The notes beneath the pieces were generated by a model. That model saw nothing but the letters and a program-made list of their open reading frames with translations, was not told where the DNA came from and did not search any database. Shown in pieces: positions 1 through 9,566 of a DNA stretch of 64,000 nt. This DNA is from Strigamia acuminata. Its lineage: Eukaryota; Arthropoda; Chilopoda; Geophilomorpha; Linotaeniidae. The stretch is from NCBI GenBank assembly GCA_949358305.1, contig OX442314.1, positions 37,607,211 to 37,671,210 of the forward strand, given 5' to 3'. Every line of letters begins with the position of its first letter. Position 1 is the first letter of the stretch. A program made the translations under genes and the position numbers.

Positions 1-2
1 CA

Positions 3-1358
3 AGCCTCCCTTCCGACAATCCACGATCATCACCGCTGCTTAGTGAGACTGACTCGCTAAGCAACCAACTACGGACGATGAGAGACGAACTCCTTCAGGC
101 CATGGACCAAAAGCTTCAACAAAGCCGTGGCCAAGAGACCGAGGAGGACGATCGAAGCGAAGGATTGTTGAAACGTTACTCCGCAGACCGATGGCTGTAT
201 TCTCGCAAGGATAACAACATCAAGTGGACGACCCTGAGACTAATTAAGTTCGACGGATCCTGGAACGCCGGCAACTTGTTTTTGGACGAAGTCGCCCTGA
301 CGATTAATCGCTTAGGAGCGGAACCCGACGAAATGGTTGCACGCGGAATACCAGAAATGCTGATCAACCGGGCCCGAAACTGGTACGCTGATGTCCAACC
401 CCGAAACTGGGAAGATTTCGTCATAAAGTTCCACAATCAATATGGCGAGACGAGCCAAGAGATCCAGAAAAGAGTAAGCTCTATGAAGCAAGCTCCCGGG
501 GAAACTCTGAGGGAATACGTACAACGAGCCGACAGCCTGTTCCGTGAAATGGACAAACCATTTGACCAACACGCTCAGAAAGCTCTCTTCGAACAAGGAC
601 TAAACGAAACCGCAACCAAAGTCCTACGAGAAATGAACGCTCCTAAGGGGGATAATTTCAAAGCCATCCTAGCTTTCGTCGAGAAGAAACACACCGAAGT
701 AAATGCTCGGTATAACGAAAATCTGACAAAAGAAGAGCGAGCTCTAGGAGTGGCCCGACAGCAACGAATACAGGAGCGCAGCATAGACTCCACTAAGCTG
801 CTCCAATCGCGAAATTATCTAAACGGAAGTATAGAGCCACTCCCCTCGAAGAAAAACCAACAAGCTTCTAACCCTTTACCACCTCCGAGTAAGGCCTATC
901 GCACGCAAACTAACGCCGCCGAGGAAAAGTCGGAAGACGAAGTAAGCGAAGACTCTGAGCAATTCTCGGAAAGCGATGAGGCTGACGAAGGTATCAACGA
1001 TGTGGTACACGCAAACATGGGGAAGGAACTGGCGCCCAGCTACCGACCTCAGATGAAGTCCAGAAAATCGGAACACCACAACCCGAAAACAGAGGCGACT
1101 TCCGAGAAGAAGGACTACCCCAAAAAACCTTTTGAGCGGGAGGGAAAGAAAAAAAGCCCTTGTAATTTCTGTAACGAAGACGGCCACTGGCGTCAGGCCT
1201 GCCCAAAACTGGCAAAGAAAAAAGCCGACGACAAGGCCGCAGAGCGTGAGGAGCTAGTGAAATTGCTCGCGAAGGAACAAGACAAAATCTTGAAGGAACT
1301 CACCGCCAAACTCGACAGTATGACAAAAAACTGGAACTCGCGGGCGGAACAAAAGTGA
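3..1358 (+). CDS. gag: Gypsy element A gag (5' end outside window)
   Basis: Structural (capsid/nucleocapsid) polyprotein of an LTR retrotransposon, which packages the element RNA in cytoplasmic particles. The first in-window ATG is at 78, but the frame is open back to base 3 and reads as a plausible Ser-rich, then helical segment, so gag probably starts left of the window. Counting from 78, residues about 60-200 look like a retrotransposon capsid domain (RARNWY, then a Trp-Glu-Asp-Phe motif and an ETLREYVQRAD-like helix). A disordered acidic stretch follows (about 275-310), then one CCHC zinc knuckle at about 362-375 (CNFCNEDGHWRQAC). The C-terminus is a Lys/Glu helix. It ends at TGA 1356-1358, just downstream of a frameshift signal that feeds pol. 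Family call is secure; the true start is not visible. Confidence 0.88.
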   Translation, partial: SLPSDNPRSSPLLSETDSLSNQLRTMRDELLQAMDQKLQQSRGQETEEDDRSEGLLKRYSADRWLYSRKDNNIKWTTLRLIKFDGSWNAGNLFLDEVALTINRLGAEPDEMVARGIPEMLINRARNWYADVQPRNWEDFVIKFHNQYGETSQEIQKRVSSMKQAPGETLREYVQRADSLFREMDKPFDQHAQKALFEQGLNETATKVLREMNAPKGDNFKAILAFVEKKHTEVNARYNENLTKEERALGVARQQRIQERSIDSTKLLQSRNYLNGSIEPLPSKKNQQASNPLPPPSKAYRTQTNAAEEKSEDEVSEDSEQFSESDEADEGINDVVHANMGKELAPSYRPQMKSRKSEHHNPKTEATSEKKDYPKKPFEREGKKKSPCNFCNEDGHWRQACPKLAKKKADDKAAEREELVKLLAKEQDKILKELTAKLDSMTKNWNSRAEQK

Positions 1359-1376
1359 TTCCACATCCGCTCGCGA
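1325..1376 (+). promoter_or_regulatory. -1 ribosomal frameshift signal, element A gag/pol
   Basis: Slippery heptamer A AAA AAC at 1325-1331, exactly in the gag reading frame (codons AAA 1326, AAC 1329). A 6-nt spacer (1332-1337) follows, then a 10-bp GC-rich stem: 1338-1347 (TCGCGGGCGG) pairs with 1367-1376 (CCGCTCGCGA) with one G-U pair. A possible pseudoknot joins loop bases 1359-1364 (TTCCAC) to 1407-1412 (GTGGAA). Pol lies in the -1 frame and is open from 1250, so the site falls in the gag/pol overlap. Confidence 0.85.
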
Positions 1377-4300
1377 TAACTTCGAAAACGATGGACCTTA
1401 CTCTGGTGGAAAAACAAATTAAAGAAATGGAAAAATTGTTGGAATTCTTCGAGGAAGCTGCCAACGAGGAAGTCACAACTCCAACCAAAAAACGGAAATT
1501 CGAAATTAGAGACGAAGACGGTATAGCCAACGCTTTCATGACTTTGCCGCTTGACCAAGGGGCCAATCCTCTTAAAAAGCGAATACTTCGTTGCAACCTA
1601 TCAACAGAAGCGAAGAGCGTACTGGCTAAAATACCAGTCTCTTTCGGCAAAAAGGTGTTAATGGGACTACTCGACTCGGGAGCGGATCAGTCGTTTATCT
1701 CCACCGACTTATTCGAATCACTCGAAAAAAAAATACAGAAAAAATTACGGGGAATGAACGAGAACATTCGAGTTCTTACAGCAGCGGGAGAAGTTAGAGC
1801 AGTGGGGACGTTATCAACCGATTTTGTATGGGAAGGAGGCACGATTAAGCATTTCTTCATCGTGTTACCAACCCGAGACACAATCCTGCTGATAGGAATG
1901 GATTTGATGGAACGGATGAACATCCAGCCCAACCCAGTCACACGTTCGTGGAATTACATCGACAACCACGAGGACCCACGACTACCCATAATACCTCCGG
2001 AACTCCTAGACAAAGCTAAGGACGACGAGGAATGGGGAGGAGGCGAAATTAAGAAGTTCATCCAAGACTATAATTTTAAGTCGTTTAATACTATCCTCCA
2101 AGAGGAGAATTTAATACATAATCTGGCCATGGACGCCAATCTTGGAGAAGAACAAACGAAACTCCTCGAGGAAATGCTCAAGAAGCACTCGAAGAACTTA
2201 AATAAAGATCCAGGAAAGACTAGTTACGTAATGCACGAGATCGAATTGGTTACGGGAAAACCGGTGCGAGTACCTTTTAAAACTATGAATCCCCAAAAGA
2301 GACATATCGTAAGAACGATGTGCAACGAGTTGCTCGAAAAAGGGATCGTGTCGCACGCCATCGGAGAATATGGAATGAGGATTGTCCTCGTCATGCGACC
2401 AGGCTCCGAACCGCGCCTCTGCATCGATTATAGACCTTTAAACGCCATAACCGTCATCGACCCCATCCAAATGCCGTCAATAGAAGCGATTCTACGGGAG
2501 CTCGCCCCATTTAACTGGGTCACGACCATGGACTTGTCCAAGGGTTACTGGCAGGTTGAATTGCGGGAAGAGGATAAAGAGAAAACAGCTTTTTGGGCAC
2601 CACAGGGTCGACTGATGTTTAATGTAATGCCCTTCGGGTTAGTAAACGCACCCGCCACCTTTCAAAAACTAATAGAAAAAGTTCTCGGCGATGCCTTACA
2701 CAAATACGCATGGGCTTACCTCGATGATATAGTCATAGTCTCCCAAACTTTTGAAGACCACCTGATACACGTGAATGACGTCATGGAGCGACTCACAAAA
2801 GCCGGTCTAAACATTCATCCAGGGAAAAGTAAATTTTGCCGCAAAGAATTGGCATTCCTGGGTTACACAGTCGGAACAGGTGGCCTATCCATCGACCCGA
2901 AAAAGACCCAGGCGATTAGCCAGTTCCCCGCCCCGGAAGATGTAAAAGGAGTCCAACGTTTCATGGGCATGGTGAATTTCTTCAATCGATTGCTCCCAAA
3001 TTTGGCAGACGTCGCGGCACCCATCACAGATCTGTTACGCAACGATAAAGATTTCGAGTGGACTGACCACTGCGAAACATCGTTTAACAAGATAAAACAA
3101 ATGCTGATCGATGTAAAACGAATTCCCCTACCAGATCTTAATCGAGAATTCACTCTTCACACCGACGCCAGTCGAATTGGCCTAGGTGCTGCGTTGCTTC
3201 AAAAGCATGACATCGACGGAGTAGTGTTAGAGGTCCCGACGATGTTCATCAGCCGGAAATTACAAGCAGCCGAAAAGAATTATAATGCGACAGAGTTAGA
3301 ATGTCTAGCCGTCGTCTGGGCAATCCGAAAATTCAGACCATACCTGGAATTTACCAAGTTCAACGTACAAACTGACCACGAAGCACTAAAGTGGTTAATG
3401 GCGTTGAAGGAACCGTCCGGAAGAATGGCTCGCTGGCAGCTAGAATTAATGGCTTGTGACTTAATCATTGAATACCGACCCGGAAAATTCAACGTCGTGG
3501 CAGACGCCCTCTCACGAGCCCCAGCTTCAGACCCCGAAGACGAGACCGACTGCGGAGAGGACGACTCACGCCTCTTCTACTGTCCGAACCCCGTCCGAAA
3601 ATGGGAATTTAAAAAGCTAAACGAATTACCCAAGGAGAAACTCGAGTCAGGAGACCAAAATTATTACAATTATTGGCTCCGAGCATACCAGTCTGTCAAG
3701 GACGCTCACCCAAATTACGAGCTAACGATAGAACCTCGAATCTCCGACAAGTACGTTCGAGCATTCGTCGCCCACGTAAGCAAGGGGACGAATAGTAAGC
3801 CGCCCACCAGGGACGAATTAATAGCCGCCCAGATGACAGACGACTTCTGTAAAACTTATCGAAACTTCATCACAGATAAAAAATTTCCCGACGAGAATTT
3901 CGACGAAATCCAACGCGAAGAATTCGAAAGAGAAGCCTCCACGTACTTAATCGAGGATGGACTTCTACTAAAACACCACCCGAATTTCCGCGATGATCTG
4001 ACGGAGACGGGAACTTCGATGAAAGTCGTTATACCCAGGAGTCTGCTGACAAGGTTTCTGTGGATGGTCCACGGACACCCGCTCGCCGGACATTCTGGAG
4101 TGGCCAGAACGATCTACCGAGCAAATCAACTTTATTTCTGGCCAAAAATGACCCGAGATATCGTTCGTTTTATTCATCACTGCCCCAGATGCCAAGCGTG
4201 CAAGCCGAGGACGCCCAAGAACTACGAGAGAATCTCACTTGGCCCTTTCGCACCCTTCGATTGCTGGAGCGTGGATTTAATGGGCCCAAAGCCCACGTCA

Positions 4301-5437
4301 TCCAATAAAAACAAATATATATTAGTGATCATGGATGTCGCGACTGGATGGCCCGAACTCTTTCCAATGGAGAGACCAACTAAGCAAAAAATCATTCGAT
4401 GTTTGTACGAAGTGGCGCTTCATTTCGGATTCCCTCGAAAATTAATCTCCGATAATGGACCACAATTCGCGTCAAATTTGTATAAAGACTTCTGTAAAAA
4501 ATTCGACATCGAGACATCATATACATCAACCTATAATCCACGGGCCAATCCCGTCGAAAGGTTAAATCGCGATATAAAATATGCACTAGCAATTTTCACC
4601 GATGTTCACTCCAGCTGGGACGAATATCTTCGTGAAATTGCCTTCAGCATCCGCACAACGATCTCAAGGAACCGCAAATTTTCTCCCGCGTTTCTAAACT
4701 TCGCTCGGGAACTCAGAGTACCCTGGGACCCACGAATACCGGAGGAAATACTGGAAATTGATCCTGAGAAGCCTCATATTTATGTCGACAGACTGGAGCA
4801 AATAATTTCGGCCACTTATCAGCACATGATGTCACACATATTCGACATGAGAGATCGTATTAGCATTGCTGGAAAGGATCGGCCCTTCTGCAATTTTAAA
4901 GTCAATGACCTCGTCTGGAAAGACACACATATTCAGTCCAGCGCCGATAAGGGGGTCCACGCAGGCTTAGCAGACAAACGCGACGGCCCGTACGTCATAC
5001 TCGAAGCCCACGGCGGAAACGCTTTCAAGCTAAAAAGATTGGCAGACAACGTTAATTTTAGATCGATCCACGCCCGAGAATTAACTCCATACTTACCTGA
5101 GTTTCCTCAAGAGGCTTGGACGGAATATCAGACGAAACCAGCGCAAAATCCAATTATTCGCGACATGTTTTTAGATGAACAAACTGGCCCAACCAATTTA
5201 GTTCAAGATGAGTCACACGAAGCGGCCGACGCCCCGGATGAGATTTCGGAGAGGGAGGAAATAGTCGAAGAATCTCCTAAAAAAGGAAAGCAATCAAACG
5301 AAAATAAGACTACAAGAATCCTCAAACCTGATAAAATATACGGTATGCGTCGACACAAGCCAAACCCGTTCATAAAAGACGGGAAACTCGTCGGAAAACA
5401 AAAAGCGACTCCGGCCATTGTCTCAAACAATCGATAA
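1331..5437 (+). CDS. pol: Gypsy element A pol (protease, RT, RNase H, integrase)
   Basis: Replication polyprotein, intact over about 1368 residues if entered by -1 frameshift at 1331. Order seen: aspartic protease (LLDSGADQSF, catalytic Asp about 115); reverse transcriptase with the YLDD active site at about 463-466; RNase H (TDAS, Asp about 612); integrase with an HHCC zinc finger (HGHPLAGHSG to CPRCQACK) and a catalytic triad (SVDLMGP, SDNGPQF Asp about 1041, NPVERLN Glu about 1076). The last two acidic residues have 34 residues between them, one fewer than the common 35. A GPY-type motif (GPYVILEAHGGNAF) closes the integrase; no chromodomain follows. The C-terminal tail is basic and low complexity. 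Order RT-RH-IN identifies Ty3/Gypsy. No stop or frameshift interrupts it, so the copy looks young. The downstream ORF3 starts 185 bp later. Confidence 0.93.
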   Translation: MELAGGTKVIPHPLAITSKTMDLTLVEKQIKEMEKLLEFFEEAANEEVTTPTKKRKFEIRDEDGIANAFMTLPLDQGANPLKKRILRCNLSTEAKSVLAKIPVSFGKKVLMGLLDSGADQSFISTDLFESLEKKIQKKLRGMNENIRVLTAAGEVRAVGTLSTDFVWEGGTIKHFFIVLPTRDTILLIGMDLMERMNIQPNPVTRSWNYIDNHEDPRLPIIPPELLDKAKDDEEWGGGEIKKFIQDYNFKSFNTILQEENLIHNLAMDANLGEEQTKLLEEMLKKHSKNLNKDPGKTSYVMHEIELVTGKPVRVPFKTMNPQKRHIVRTMCNELLEKGIVSHAIGEYGMRIVLVMRPGSEPRLCIDYRPLNAITVIDPIQMPSIEAILRELAPFNWVTTMDLSKGYWQVELREEDKEKTAFWAPQGRLMFNVMPFGLVNAPATFQKLIEKVLGDALHKYAWAYLDDIVIVSQTFEDHLIHVNDVMERLTKAGLNIHPGKSKFCRKELAFLGYTVGTGGLSIDPKKTQAISQFPAPEDVKGVQRFMGMVNFFNRLLPNLADVAAPITDLLRNDKDFEWTDHCETSFNKIKQMLIDVKRIPLPDLNREFTLHTDASRIGLGAALLQKHDIDGVVLEVPTMFISRKLQAAEKNYNATELECLAVVWAIRKFRPYLEFTKFNVQTDHEALKWLMALKEPSGRMARWQLELMACDLIIEYRPGKFNVVADALSRAPASDPEDETDCGEDDSRLFYCPNPVRKWEFKKLNELPKEKLESGDQNYYNYWLRAYQSVKDAHPNYELTIEPRISDKYVRAFVAHVSKGTNSKPPTRDELIAAQMTDDFCKTYRNFITDKKFPDENFDEIQREEFEREASTYLIEDGLLLKHHPNFRDDLTETGTSMKVVIPRSLLTRFLWMVHGHPLAGHSGVARTIYRANQLYFWPKMTRDIVRFIHHCPRCQACKPRTPKNYERISLGPFAPFDCWSVDLMGPKPTSSNKNKYILVIMDVATGWPELFPMERPTKQKIIRCLYEVALHFGFPRKLISDNGPQFASNLYKDFCKKFDIETSYTSTYNPRANPVERLNRDIKYALAIFTDVHSSWDEYLREIAFSIRTTISRNRKFSPAFLNFARELRVPWDPRIPEEILEIDPEKPHIYVDRLEQIISATYQHMMSHIFDMRDRISIAGKDRPFCNFKVNDLVWKDTHIQSSADKGVHAGLADKRDGPYVILEAHGGNAFKLKRLADNVNFRSIHARELTPYLPEFPQEAWTEYQTKPAQNPIIRDMFLDEQTGPTNLVQDESHEAADAPDEISEREEIVEESPKKGKQSNENKTTRILKPDKIYGMRRHKPNPFIKDGKLVGKQKATPAIVSNNR

Positions 5438-5622
5438 AAACAACCACAGGGGGGACACCTGTTACGTCCCACAATGCGTCTTAATTGGCCAAACCAATCA
5501 AAGATGACATGAGACTAATAGTTAACCTCTAACCCGACCCACATTTATCACTGTCATCTCCGACTAAGCGACGATCACCTCGAGGCAGCCGTAAATCAAA
5601 GTATCAAATTAATTTCCGAAAA
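5438..5622 (+). other. pol-ORF3 spacer of element A
   Basis: Non-coding 185 bp. It contains a purine tract CAGGGGGGAC (about 5447-5456) closely followed by TGTTACG at 5460, which resembles a polypurine tract plus LTR start. It also has paired CCAAT-box motifs (ATTGG and CCAAT about 5487-5501). It may hold an internal promoter for ORF3; no TATA box is evident. Confidence 0.4.
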
Positions 5623-8600
5623 ATGAAAAGAAATGATTGGAAGAAAGAAATTGAACGGGCCGTAAACAACGCTTCCGAGGATGACGATGAAGATCAAGTG
5701 GATTTGTTACAAATCATTGTAAACAACGAAGAGGGAAATTGGGACGAACCCAATGAACCCGATGTCCAACCCGACGTAAGTAAAAAAATAGAAAAAATTC
5801 AAGTATCGATAATCAAAAATACGAAATAAGTTCGTGGACTGACCACAAACGAAAAAATAATTTAACTTTAAGTGACAAATTATCAAAATTAATCAAATAC
5901 CGAAAGAAAAATTAACTTCAAAACACGTGGTCGAAAAGCACATGGCCGACCATGACGCCATCTTGTGTTAGACGAAAGAATCTCTACAAAAATATGACAA
6001 ATTAATCAACGATCCTAATATATTTATTAATATTCTAATATTTAGGACGGATATCGCACTACGTGGGGGCAAATCGACCCGAAAAGAGTTTCCGCAGGCA
6101 GCTTATGGCGCGAAGTAATCCCCATACTGTTCCGACAAGCGCTCGAAGAAGCGGTCGACTTTGAACCATGGAAAATTCGCCTTTTATTGTCCCGTGCGAT
6201 CAGCCGCTACTGGTCCAGCCAGCAAACGTTGATCCACTACATGCCGCGCCAATATCAAGCAGCTTTACGGGCAGTTATCTCGAGAAATATGGACCCGCCA
6301 GCGCCAATCCCGAATCCACTAATCCGAGCCGCCTTTCCTGACGACCAGCGAGGATGGGACGTTTACGAACAATGGCGCGACGCCGAAACAGATGAAGAAA
6401 AACACCAGATCCATATGGCATATTACGAAGAAGTAAGGCGGACCGCACATGACGAGGTTTTCAATTATCTACAGCCGGACGGTTACTCGACCGAGGAAAT
6501 CAGGTTTTGGCTCCTTCAGATCCGCGAAGACCGGCCCGACCGCCCAGATTGGAGACCGAGACACGGTTTCATCACCTCGCAACGAGCAATGCATCAATTG
6601 CATTTTTTGGGCTTCTTTGGTCGCAAACGCCAGAAAGCCGAGAAACGTCTCTCCAACGAGCACGACGAAGCAGGCTGCTCAGCGAAGAAACAATGCCTGG
6701 ACAAGCCAAGCACTTCCAGCAGCGCGCAGAATAAGAAACCCGCGACAGAGAAACGCCTGGCCAAACCAAGCGCTCTCTCTCGCCTGGGAAAGACGGAGGC
6801 CCCACAAACATCGCGATTTCAATCCAGGGACGCCCCGTCAACCAGCCGAAGAAGAGAAAATGTGCGCGAACGCCCCGACCGTCGAGAGGATCAACGCAGA
6901 CGCGATAGGAACCAAGAAAATTGGGACGATTATCGTAGAAATTACTTCCGACGGCGGGAAGAAAACAAGGAATCCTGGAATAGACATCGAGAGGAGTTCC
7001 TACGCGAACGTGATGAGAAAGCCCGACGTGAACGAGAGAACCTCCGGTTACAGGACGAACGAAGAAGGAGAGGATCGGAGAGTCGCGCACGTTCATGGAA
7101 AGCGTATCGCGAAGAGGAATTACGACAGCGAGATAGGAGACGCTGTGAAGTCATCAAATCGATTTGGGACAGTCCCGAACCGATGAAGATTGACGACGAA
7201 GTGATTATCGACGAGGTCCCCGAGCAGAAGAAGATGTATACTCAGGCGGATCTCCTCGCGGTGGTTATGAAATACCAACAAATGCAGCCGAAACCAGTCT
7301 ACCGCCCGACTCCCTCGACCGCCTCGAGTCTAGAGACGGCGCCAAGTGCTTTCATCAAGCCGGAACTCTCACAGACGAGAAGCGTAACATCCAGCGTCAG
7401 CCTCCCAAGCGCCTTTCGCAAGAAAGTGATAATCGGCGCACCGACACTGAGTTCTGAAGAACAACTCAGACATCGAGAAGCTCGCTTTGGACCGACCAAA
7501 GTCGAACCTCTCCCAACTATCCCCGAAGCCTCAACTTCAACGAGAACTCCAATCGTTTGGGACAAGCCCGAACCGGAAAAATCAAGACGTCTGGTCAGAT
7601 CTGTGCCTCAGCCAATGACATCCACGGGACCCAATCCGATGTTGCCAGCCCCAGCAGTCATCCAAGCCTCGACTCCAATCAACCCTTCGGAGGTAACGTT
7701 GCAACAGTTTCTGGAGGTAACGACCGTGGAGCAAGCTAGAGCGCTTTTGTGCGAGATGGACTCCTACCAACAAAACGTGATCCAAAACGTCATCACGAAC
7801 CTTCAGCGGATCTCAATTGAATATACGCAGAACAAAAATCGGGATCATCCAAATTGGAATACGAGGATCGTGGTTGCCATTACCGACTTGATGTCGATTT
7901 TGCTGGCCGCCGCCACCTTCCGAAACGCACGTGTTGCTGTAGCAGCCTGGATCGTGGTGGCCCACGAGGGTTTCCAAGTTCCGCCGGCTCTCGTAGACAG
8001 CTGGACACGTCTGGTGCCCTCTGCGGCAGTAATTCGAGCCCAAATGGTGGCCCAGGACCCGGATCCAGAGGCCTCCTACCAGAACGTTCGAGCGATAATT
8101 CAACGCTCGCTCCCGTCACCTTCGGCGGCCACGCCAACCGCAGAGACTCCGGTTCCCAGGGATCCGACGCCTCCTCCTCCGCCTCCGCCGAGGGAGAAGG
8201 GACCCTCCGAGCCACTGGCCGAACCAGTCCCGCTCAAGAAGAAGGAACCCAAGAAAAAGATGCTCCTCCCAAAGTCGAGCAAGAAGGTTCCAAAGACGAC
8301 AGAGCCTCAAATCGCCGCCAGACTCAGGATGTACTTCCCAGGGTTGTCCTTTACGAAGGACACGGAGGCAAAACTACTCCAGTCTCCAGATCGTGGCTAT
8401 TCTCTTTACGTCTGGATGAAGGACGCTATCGAAGCCGGAGCCGGAGGCGAGCGCTTCATCCAACATCAACGACTACTCCGAGCCCATCGCGCACCAACCA
8501 GCATCGCCGAGGCCCAAAGAATCCACCACACCAATCAAGGTATGTCGGCCTTCCTGCCACCAATTTGGGCCCACGAACGAACGGGAAATCCGCTGGAAGC

Positions 8601-8736
8601 GCCGGGACACCTACGTTTCTACTTGAATGAGAGCGAAGACCCCTCGGACTACTCTTCAAGACTGACCACATCTCCCAACCTGGACGAACCAAGTTCGGAA
8701 GATAAGCCGAGTTATGCCGATAACTTGAAGAAATAA
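5623..8736 (+). CDS. Element A ORF3, two exons, non-env accessory protein
   Basis: Unrecognised protein of about 947 residues, encoded after pol. I infer two exons, 5623-5775 and 6046-8736. The donor is GAC|GTAAGT, the acceptor a T-rich tract ending TTTAG, the intron 270 bp, and the phase 0 on both sides. Exon 1 starts at a real ATG and is acidic (EDDDEDQVD). The exon 2 frame is open from the acceptor, well upstream of any usable start. Next comes a Trp/Arg-rich helical region; an Arg/Glu-rich repetitive segment (genomic about 6840-7150) likely to be coiled or RNA-binding; Pro/Thr/Ser-rich linkers; a helical hydrophobic block (about 7690-8060); a polyproline run (about 8160); a basic Lys patch; and an acidic tail. 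There is no signal peptide or membrane segment, so it is not an envelope protein. It may be a second structural or nucleic-acid-binding protein. Function unknown. Confidence 0.7.
5776..6045 (+). other. Predicted intron inside element A ORF3
   Basis: Begins GTAAGT, ends TATTCTAATATTTAG (branch-point-like CTAAT close to the acceptor). AT-rich with many stops in all frames, flanked by exons in matching phase 0. Confidence 0.7.
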
Positions 8737-8921
8737 GTAATTAGAAATCGTGACGAGAAGACTGTCTTCTCCAAACTAGGAAATTATTATTATTTGTTTG
8801 CGTATCAATTATTTAAGAATGTAAAATATTTTATGCACCATTCATCATCATTTAAATAAAAAGATTATTTTATGATTAGATATTGTTCCTCCTTTTATTT
8901 AAGGGACCCCGATGATTTATT
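8737..8921 (+). other. 3' untranslated stretch of element A ORF3
   Basis: AT-rich, no coding. Contains AATAAA (about 8855-8860), a possible polyadenylation signal before the LTR. Confidence 0.45.
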
Positions 8922-8935
8922 CTCGGGGAGGGACG
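8922..8935 (+). other. Polypurine tract of element A
   Basis: CTCGGGGAGGGACG immediately before the TG of the 3' LTR. It primes plus-strand DNA synthesis. Element C's tract also ends GGGACG at the LTR edge. Confidence 0.7.
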
Positions 8936-9566
8936 TGTGGTGATTCGGCATCACCTGAAGAAGTAATTAGCGGTGATTATTGTGTTACTAATACTCGCCA
9001 CTAGAGCGCGCTAGAAATACCGACTAGACTGACTAGTCTCGTGTTTCTGCGAACCTGCATAATCGGAAGGATTTGCATATGACGTCATTTCCGGTTAGTA
9101 TATAACGCCGATACTTGACCGGAAACGACACTACAGTTACCACATTTCAGCAAGAGCACCATTTACCTCACCTTTCAGGCCGTTTCACGGATTGATCGAG
9201 GACCGGTGCCCGCTGACCATTTCAACTGTACAACAGCCACATTTATTTAGCGTAGCCAATCTACGCTAGAATAAATATTCGAACGATATTCGTTTAATTC
9301 GCACGAGAAAGCGAATTCTCGCGTGTTCATAATAACACGTGGAAATACCCTAGACAACAAACATAGACCACGCGTAGGACTAAACAATTGGATCCGCCAT
9401 TGTTTAGCGGCAACTCGTATTCGCAGCCGAATCCGAGGACCAACACAGGAAACATCTTGACTTATATTTGTATTAGTAAGCGTGTTTTAATAAAGCAGTA
9501 TTTGAAATATATTGTATTCCCGAGTGTATTATTTATTATCTTTAACCACAAAGTCGAATCACGACA
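8936..9566 (+). repeat. 3' LTR of Gypsy element A (631 bp)
   Basis: Starts TGTGGTGATTCGGC right after the polypurine tract. It ends GTCGAATCACGACA, whose reverse complement TGTCGTGATTCGAC matches the start at 12 of 14 bases (terminal inverted repeat, TG...CA). It carries a core promoter and two AATAAA signals (about 9270 and 9489). The partner 5' LTR is outside the window, so the right boundary rests on the inverted repeat only. Confidence 0.72.
9063..9105 (+). promoter_or_regulatory. U3 promoter of element A LTR
   Basis: In order: ETS-like CGGAAG (9063), octamer ATTTGCAT (9071-9078), perfect CRE TGACGTCA (9080-9087), ETS-like TTTCCGG (9088-9094) and a TATATAA box (9099-9105). Such tight packing is typical of an RNA polymerase II LTR promoter. 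Binding is inferred from motif match only. Confidence 0.6.

Noticed and set aside
6449-8630. Long shadow ORFs (245 and 258 codons) over element A ORF3
   Set aside because: Overlap ORF3 in other frames in a GC-rich stretch; no motifs.
5623-8736. Envelope gene for element A (retrovirus-like third ORF)
   Set aside because: No signal peptide, furin site or membrane helix; Arg/Glu-rich instead.
5460-8935. 3' LTR of element A starting at TGTTACGTCCC (5460)
   Set aside because: It would give an LTR of several kb containing ORF3. The LTR at 8936 has both a polypurine tract and matching inverted ends.
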